DNA of 64,000 nucleotides, taken from Tillus elongatus (taxonomy: Eukaryota; Arthropoda; Insecta; Coleoptera; Cleridae). This document shows, piece by piece, positions 59,900 to 64,000 of the stretch (positions are counted from its first letter, which is position 1; each line of letters begins with the position of its first letter). The notes beneath the pieces are model-generated. The model was not told the DNA's origin, did not search any database, and was given only the letters and a program-made list of their open reading frames with translations. The DNA lies in NCBI GenBank assembly GCA_964006375.1, contig OZ023262.1, positions 198,238,778 through 198,302,777 of the forward strand. Reading direction: 5' to 3'. The position numbers and the translations under genes are program-made.

Positions 59900-60650
59900 C
59901 AAGAGAGGGCTACACCAACAAGCGGATCCTCATAGCCACAGACAGCCCTTAAGGCTTTAAGTGGCCCACGGGTAAATTCCTGGCTGGTGAGCGAGTGCCG
60001 AGACGAGCGACTTGGCTGGGCAGAATGAGGTCGCCCTCATCTGGGTGTCGGGTCAAAGGCAATGCAGAAGCTGGCAGTCTCGCTAAGAGAGCGTCATCAG
60101 AACCATTTATGGGGCCAGAACTTGCTCTGGGCGTGACAAAGAACACTGCCAGGGGAGCCATTATGTCCTGGGTCAGAAACCAGCAAAAGATGTACTGGGC
60201 AGACTTTCCAGGACTCAGACATGGGAAGTCAATAATTGACGAACCCAGTTCAAAGAGGGCTGTGGAGCTGCTAAATATTAGCAGAGGACAGCTCAGAAAC
60301 GCAACAGGTCTCTTGACGGGACACATGGCCGTCAAGAAACACCTGCATAAAATGGGGCGGTTCGAGGGGGACCTCGCATGCAGATTCTGCGGCGAGGGGA
60401 AGGAATCAGCCCAGCACATCTTGTGCGAGTGTAAAGCTCTGGGCCGCAGAAGACAACTGATCTACGGTCAGTCTAGACCGGAGACAGAGCATTATAAAAC
60501 TTCACCCTGCCAATCGCTGTGCAGACTAGTTCAAGGCACAGTGATTTTGGAGTGGGTGGAGTAAAAAGATTAAAGGCATGCACAATAAACCAAAGGTTGC
60601 AATGCTATCGGGGCGGCGAGCCCTGAGGGAGAAAAAAAATTTAGGGTAAT
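59900..60650 (+). pseudogene. LINE 3' end: RNase H and zinc-knuckle region
   Basis: RILIATDSP (the second RNase H block, then a stop) and, after frame changes, EVALIWVS and KGNAEAGSLAKRASSEPF, form a broken RNase H domain. Downstream a clean frame (to 60562) encodes the post-RNase H region with CRFCGEGKESAQHILCEC, a C-x2-C-x8-H-x4-C knuckle typical of I/R1/Loa-type LINE ORF2. The 3' UTR ends in GGGCGGCGAGCCCTGAGGG and an A-run at 60634-60641. The same 3' end occurs inverted at 7586-7785, so one family has at least two copies here. Confidence 0.8.
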
Positions 60651-61127
60651 TAGGTATCTGTCCTGGGTCACATCGCAATGGAACCAAATTTGAGTCTCGG
60701 GAAACTTGCAAGTACTTCAGGAATTCCTCAGGCTAGTTGCTGCTGCCGAATCTTAGAAAATAATAAGCATCACCCCATACACAATTTATTTGGTACAGGG
60801 GCTTCATGGACTTTTTTTTTCAAAATAGCCGACAAGGAATTGAGTGACAGTGATAAGAGCTGCCAAAACTGCAAACTCATTTAACATCCTGATTGTGGCA
60901 GAAGAAACAAAAATTTGCAGTCAAACACACTGTGGCAACACAGAACAACACAAACCGTGAATTCCAGGAAGATGCATACAACTTCCTAAAACTGCAGGAA
61001 GTAGCTCGAAACTAAATGAAATCAAATTATTTTATCAAGAAGTGATAAAGAAAATAGCAGTAGTCTGCAGATAAGTTCAGATAACTAAATAAAAATTGAG
61101 AGATAACAATGAAGCCCATGTTAACGA

Positions 61128-61862
61128 ATAGTAGCTGTCGCTAAACTAAATGTATGAGCAACATTATCCTATTTATATACCTAAATTAGGTACACCAAAA
61201 ATGATGTAATACTGGTGATGCAATACTGTATGATACAACCTGCACTACTGGACGATGCAACACCGCATGATACGACTTCGAATGCCTCAGTACCGGATGA
61301 CGTAATCCAAGGACTATTGTTGTGTCAGTGGATACGCCTAATCGGTTGCGTCGATGTTGAAAGCAAAGATGGATTATTTCGTGCTATTTCAAAAAGTGTT
61401 TAATTGACCGGACCCATGTCTGAATTTATTAAATTTTGTGGATTCACTGTGGACTTATAAACTTTCCAAAGCATTTTACTTTCGATAATCCTTGGTTACT
61501 TTCAATTGCTTAAGATTACTATTGCCTACCTTATGTTCAGAGTCAATCATATGTTGGGCAATGCTAGATTTTTGTGCTCTATTGAATCTGAAATGAGCAG
61601 TATGCTCTTTGAATCTTGTTGTTATTGATCTCCACATTTGCTCAATATAGATTTTCTCCCAATTATTACAAGATATTTGATAAATGTCCGATTTTTGTCG
61701 GAAGTCAATAGTATCTCCTTTGGTCCACCCAAAAAGCTCTTCAAATCATAAATTTTATATACAAATCTTAAGTCATTATCTGTGAATATGTTCTCTAACC
61801 CTTTTGTAAGAAAGGAATTTCCGCAAACTTTTTGGGTGGCTCATCGGATTCAGGATTCAATG
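61128..61862 (-). pseudogene. Penelope-like element 3' fragment, left arm
   Basis: Minus-strand frame reads LTKGLENIFTDNDLRFVYKI, then DIYQISCNNWEKIYIEQM and TTRFKEHTAHFRFNRAQKSS, AQHMIDSEHKVGNSNLKQLK. This is the GIY-YIG endonuclease region of Penelope-like elements (GIY/Y+I.C..C...YIGQT; F.EH). Both GIY and YIG are altered. It is inverted relative to 62090-62815. Confidence 0.8.
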
Positions 61863-62089
61863 TTGTATGGTTAACAATTTCATAAAAAAATATAGATAGG
61901 TTAGAATTTGACATTTTTAGGAAAGGAACTTCTACAAATCGCTTTATACCATCAGATTCAGATCATCCTTTCAGTCACAAAATCTTGAGTTTGAGCTTTC
62001 TTGTTCGGATGTAAGCGATAGAATTCAGACATAAACAAAATTATAGATATTGCGATTTGTACCAGTTACTGTGCATAGATTAGTTATTA

Positions 62090-62815
62090 AGCATTGAAGC
62101 CTGAATCCGATGAGCGACCCAAAAAGTTGACTGTACTTCCTTTCTTTCCTTTTCTTACAAAAGGGTTAGAGAAAATATTCAAAGATAATGACTTAAGGGA
62201 TGTTTATAAAATTGATAATTTGAAGAGCCTTCTGGGTGGACCAGACGATACTATTGGTTGACTTCCTACAAGAATCTGGATTTTATAAACAACTCAATAT
62301 ATCTTGTAATAATTGCGAGAAAATCTATATTCGGAAAATGCGAAGATCAAGAACAATAAGATTCAAAGAGCACATAGCTCATTTCAGATTCAATAGAGCA
62401 TAAAGATCTAGCAGTGTCCAACATATGATTGACTCTGGGCATAAGGTAGGCACTAGTAATCATAAGCTATTGAAAGTAACCAGGGATTATCACAAGTTAG
62501 ATGCTTTGGAAAGTTTAGAAACCCGCAAAGTGAACACACAAAATTTAATTAATTCAGGCATGGGTCCGGTCAATTCAACACTTTTTGAATAGCATGAAAT
62601 AATTGCTTTCAACATCGAGACAACTGGTGAGCTGTATCCACTGACACAACAATAGTCCTTGGATTATGTCATCCAGTGTGTTGCATCATCCGATACTGAG
62701 GCATCCGATGTTGCAACACGCGGTATTGCATCATTTTTAGTGTAGAGGCATTAGGTACATAAATAGGATAATTTTGTCCATGCAGTTAGTTTAGCGATAG
62801 CTGCTGATGAAGACA
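62090..62815 (+). pseudogene. Penelope-like element 3' fragment, right arm
   Basis: Plus-strand reading joins FLTKGLEKIFKDNDLRDVYK, SGFYKQ..ISCNNCEKIYI, TIRFKEHIAHFRFNRA and QHMIDSGHKVGTSNHKLLKV, RDYHKLDALESL. GIY-YIG appears as GFY...IYI with the final Gly lost and frames broken. It is followed by the GTCATCCAGTGTGTTGCATC-type short repeats and a hammerhead-like motif at 62804. Confidence 0.8.
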
Positions 62816-62839
62816 GCTACGTTGTCGAAATACGTATCT
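62804..62839 (+). ncRNA. Hammerhead-like motif at Penelope-like 3' end
   Basis: CTGATGA (62804-62810), one extra A, a GACA/TGTC helix with loop GCTACGT, then GAAATACGTATC. Box 1, helix II and GAAA are in hammerhead order; the cleavage-site triplet would be ATC, after a short helix III. The extra base between box 1 and helix II departs from the canonical core. Confidence 0.4.
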
Positions 62840-63123
62840 AGCACATAACTCACTGTTATTAATTTTTGATTTTTGGGGTGATTCTGCTTTTTGTTTCAGT
62901 TTCCAATCAGTGTCCAACCTTGATCTTTTAAGTTTAAAGTGCTTAATTAAAAATGTTTATAGTGTGTATTTAAAAATCCTGAGTTTTCAATTACCATTTA
63001 AATTTTGAAAGAGGTTAAAGTAATACTGAATATTATTTATAAATGATAAATAAGAATTATCAAATCAAGACTTGTAATGTAAAATTAGCTCTCTATGAAC
63101 GAAGATTGGAACCTGTGATGATC

Positions 63124-63308
63124 ACTGATAAGTACAATTTGGAGAACGTAAATACAGTTTTTAGACCTGTCGATCGTTTCACTAACAAATTTAGCATCAT
63201 CAGAGTTTATTCATCCTCTTGATAACGCTAACTTTGTTAGCGAAACGATCGTCAAGTATAAAAACTGTATTGTGATGAATTGGGTTCTCCAAATTGTACT
63301 TATCATTA
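63124..63308. repeat. Palindromic hammerhead-like repeat
   Basis: Arms ACTGATAAGTACAATTTGGA and TCCAAATTGTACTTATCATT pair and continue inward through CAGTTTTTA and CGATCG to two opposed hammerhead-like cores. The + arm has GCTAACTTTGTTAGC, GAAAC (63242-63246), GATC and GTC but a damaged first box (CTTGATAA). The - arm has an intact CTGATGA and GAAAC but GAC instead of GTC. Confidence 0.65.
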
Positions 63309-64000
63309 GCTGTCTAGTTCTAAATTTGAAGCACACGAGATAATAAATTCTTATGCCTTTATAACATTTACTAATTTCAAAACTTACATAATATTAAAAC
63401 AGAGTTTTTGTTATCAAAGTGTATACTGAATGAGATTAACGACCAAATAAGAACACTTGACACACTTTCACGAAGCTTTTATTTTGAGAAATTACTTTCA
63501 ACACATCCTCTTAATTATTTTTCATGGATTTCCCAAGAAATTTCACAGGGGTAAGCGGTTTTCAAGTTTCTAAGGAGTAAGACAGGTGATCCCAGAAACT
63601 TGCCTATTGGTCGAATTTGCAAGACAGGTAACAGTTAACGCATATTACAAAAGTGGATGATTTTAGCTGAAAGGAAAAGATTTGCAAATTGGTGTGTAAG
63701 GATGAACTCTGAAACTAAATTTGAAAACTACTTTAAAAAGCATATACTATTGTATTTCTTTTTCGGAGGCTTTTTCTTTCCTTTAAATAAACAAATATAG
63801 TTGACAGTAAGTATGGTCTTGTAATGTTTGTTTAGTTTTAAAATAGGAACAAAATAAACACAGAATTATAAACAATATGTACATACAATTTGCAAATTGG
63901 GTAGAAACATATTTCAGATAAACATGATTATTAATGTTTTTTTAAATAAAAGTGATTTTTATAAATTCTTAATTCCTAAAATATACAGTGATATATATAT
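63309..64000. other. Intergenic AT-rich DNA
   Basis: No feature was recognised. The last bases (GATATATATAT) appear to be the start of another (TA)n array cut by the window edge. Confidence 0.4.

Overview
The window is eukaryotic, almost certainly insect, nuclear DNA. It is AT-rich, intron-rich and crowded with DNA transposons, short (TA)n arrays and decayed retroelements. The insect call rests on the one host gene, whose RRM and Gly/Pro/Gln-rich tail are closest in my memory to Drosophila Hrb27C/hrp48, and on the transposon mix (Tc1/mariner families, a piggyBac remnant, Penelope-like, Helentron-like and LINE remnants). I cannot name the species.

Host gene. A single host gene, an hrp48/Hrb27C (DAZAP1-type) hnRNP, lies on the + strand. 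Its exons are 23885-24088, 24153-24343, 24401-24483, 24722-25148, 45046-45285 (or 45046-45329 if read through to a stop) and 57867-57967. The first four are compact and encode both RRMs and part of the low-complexity tail. The last two are separated by introns of 19.9 and 12.6 kb and give alternative C-termini and 3' ends. The extreme N-terminus was not found and probably lies left of the window. All exon junctions are in phase, so the gene looks functional.

Layout. 1-23.9 kb is upstream or 5'-intron DNA: tandem repeats, at least seven copies or fragments of a dispersed (TA)n-core repeat with a terminal hairpin (Helentron/HINE-like), two minus-strand tRNA-derived SINEs, a 5'-truncated LINE, mariner and Tc1-like pseudogenes, and two copies of a hAT-like element, one carrying two nested HINE-like insertions. 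25.1-45.0 kb (intron) holds a hAT-like MITE, an RT fragment, a 565-bp inverted-repeat element, a 5-kb satellite of about 166-bp monomers with higher-order periodicity that is interrupted by a TTA-flanked MITE and by a structurally intact Tc1-like element, a long HINE-like copy, and a mariner-like pseudogene with an odd RNase H insertion. 45.3-47.3 kb is the proximal 3' UTR, starting with a strongly foldable 164-nt block. 47.3-57.9 kb (intron) has a piggyBac remnant, two foldback sequences, a mariner-like element with long TIRs, another HINE-like copy and a + strand SINE. 58.2-64 kb is intergenic: a mariner HTH remnant, a LINE RNase H/zinc-knuckle end, a head-to-head pair of Penelope-like GIY-YIG fragments, and hammerhead-ribozyme-like motifs.

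The best candidates for something new are the structured block directly after the hrp48 proximal stop codon, the HINE-like family whose ends can be read from an empty/filled site pair, the hammerhead-like motifs near the Penelope-like copies, the higher-order satellite inside the hrp48 intron, and the intact IR/DR-type Tc1 element inserted in it. All coordinates of decayed elements are approximate; no alignment or search could be run.
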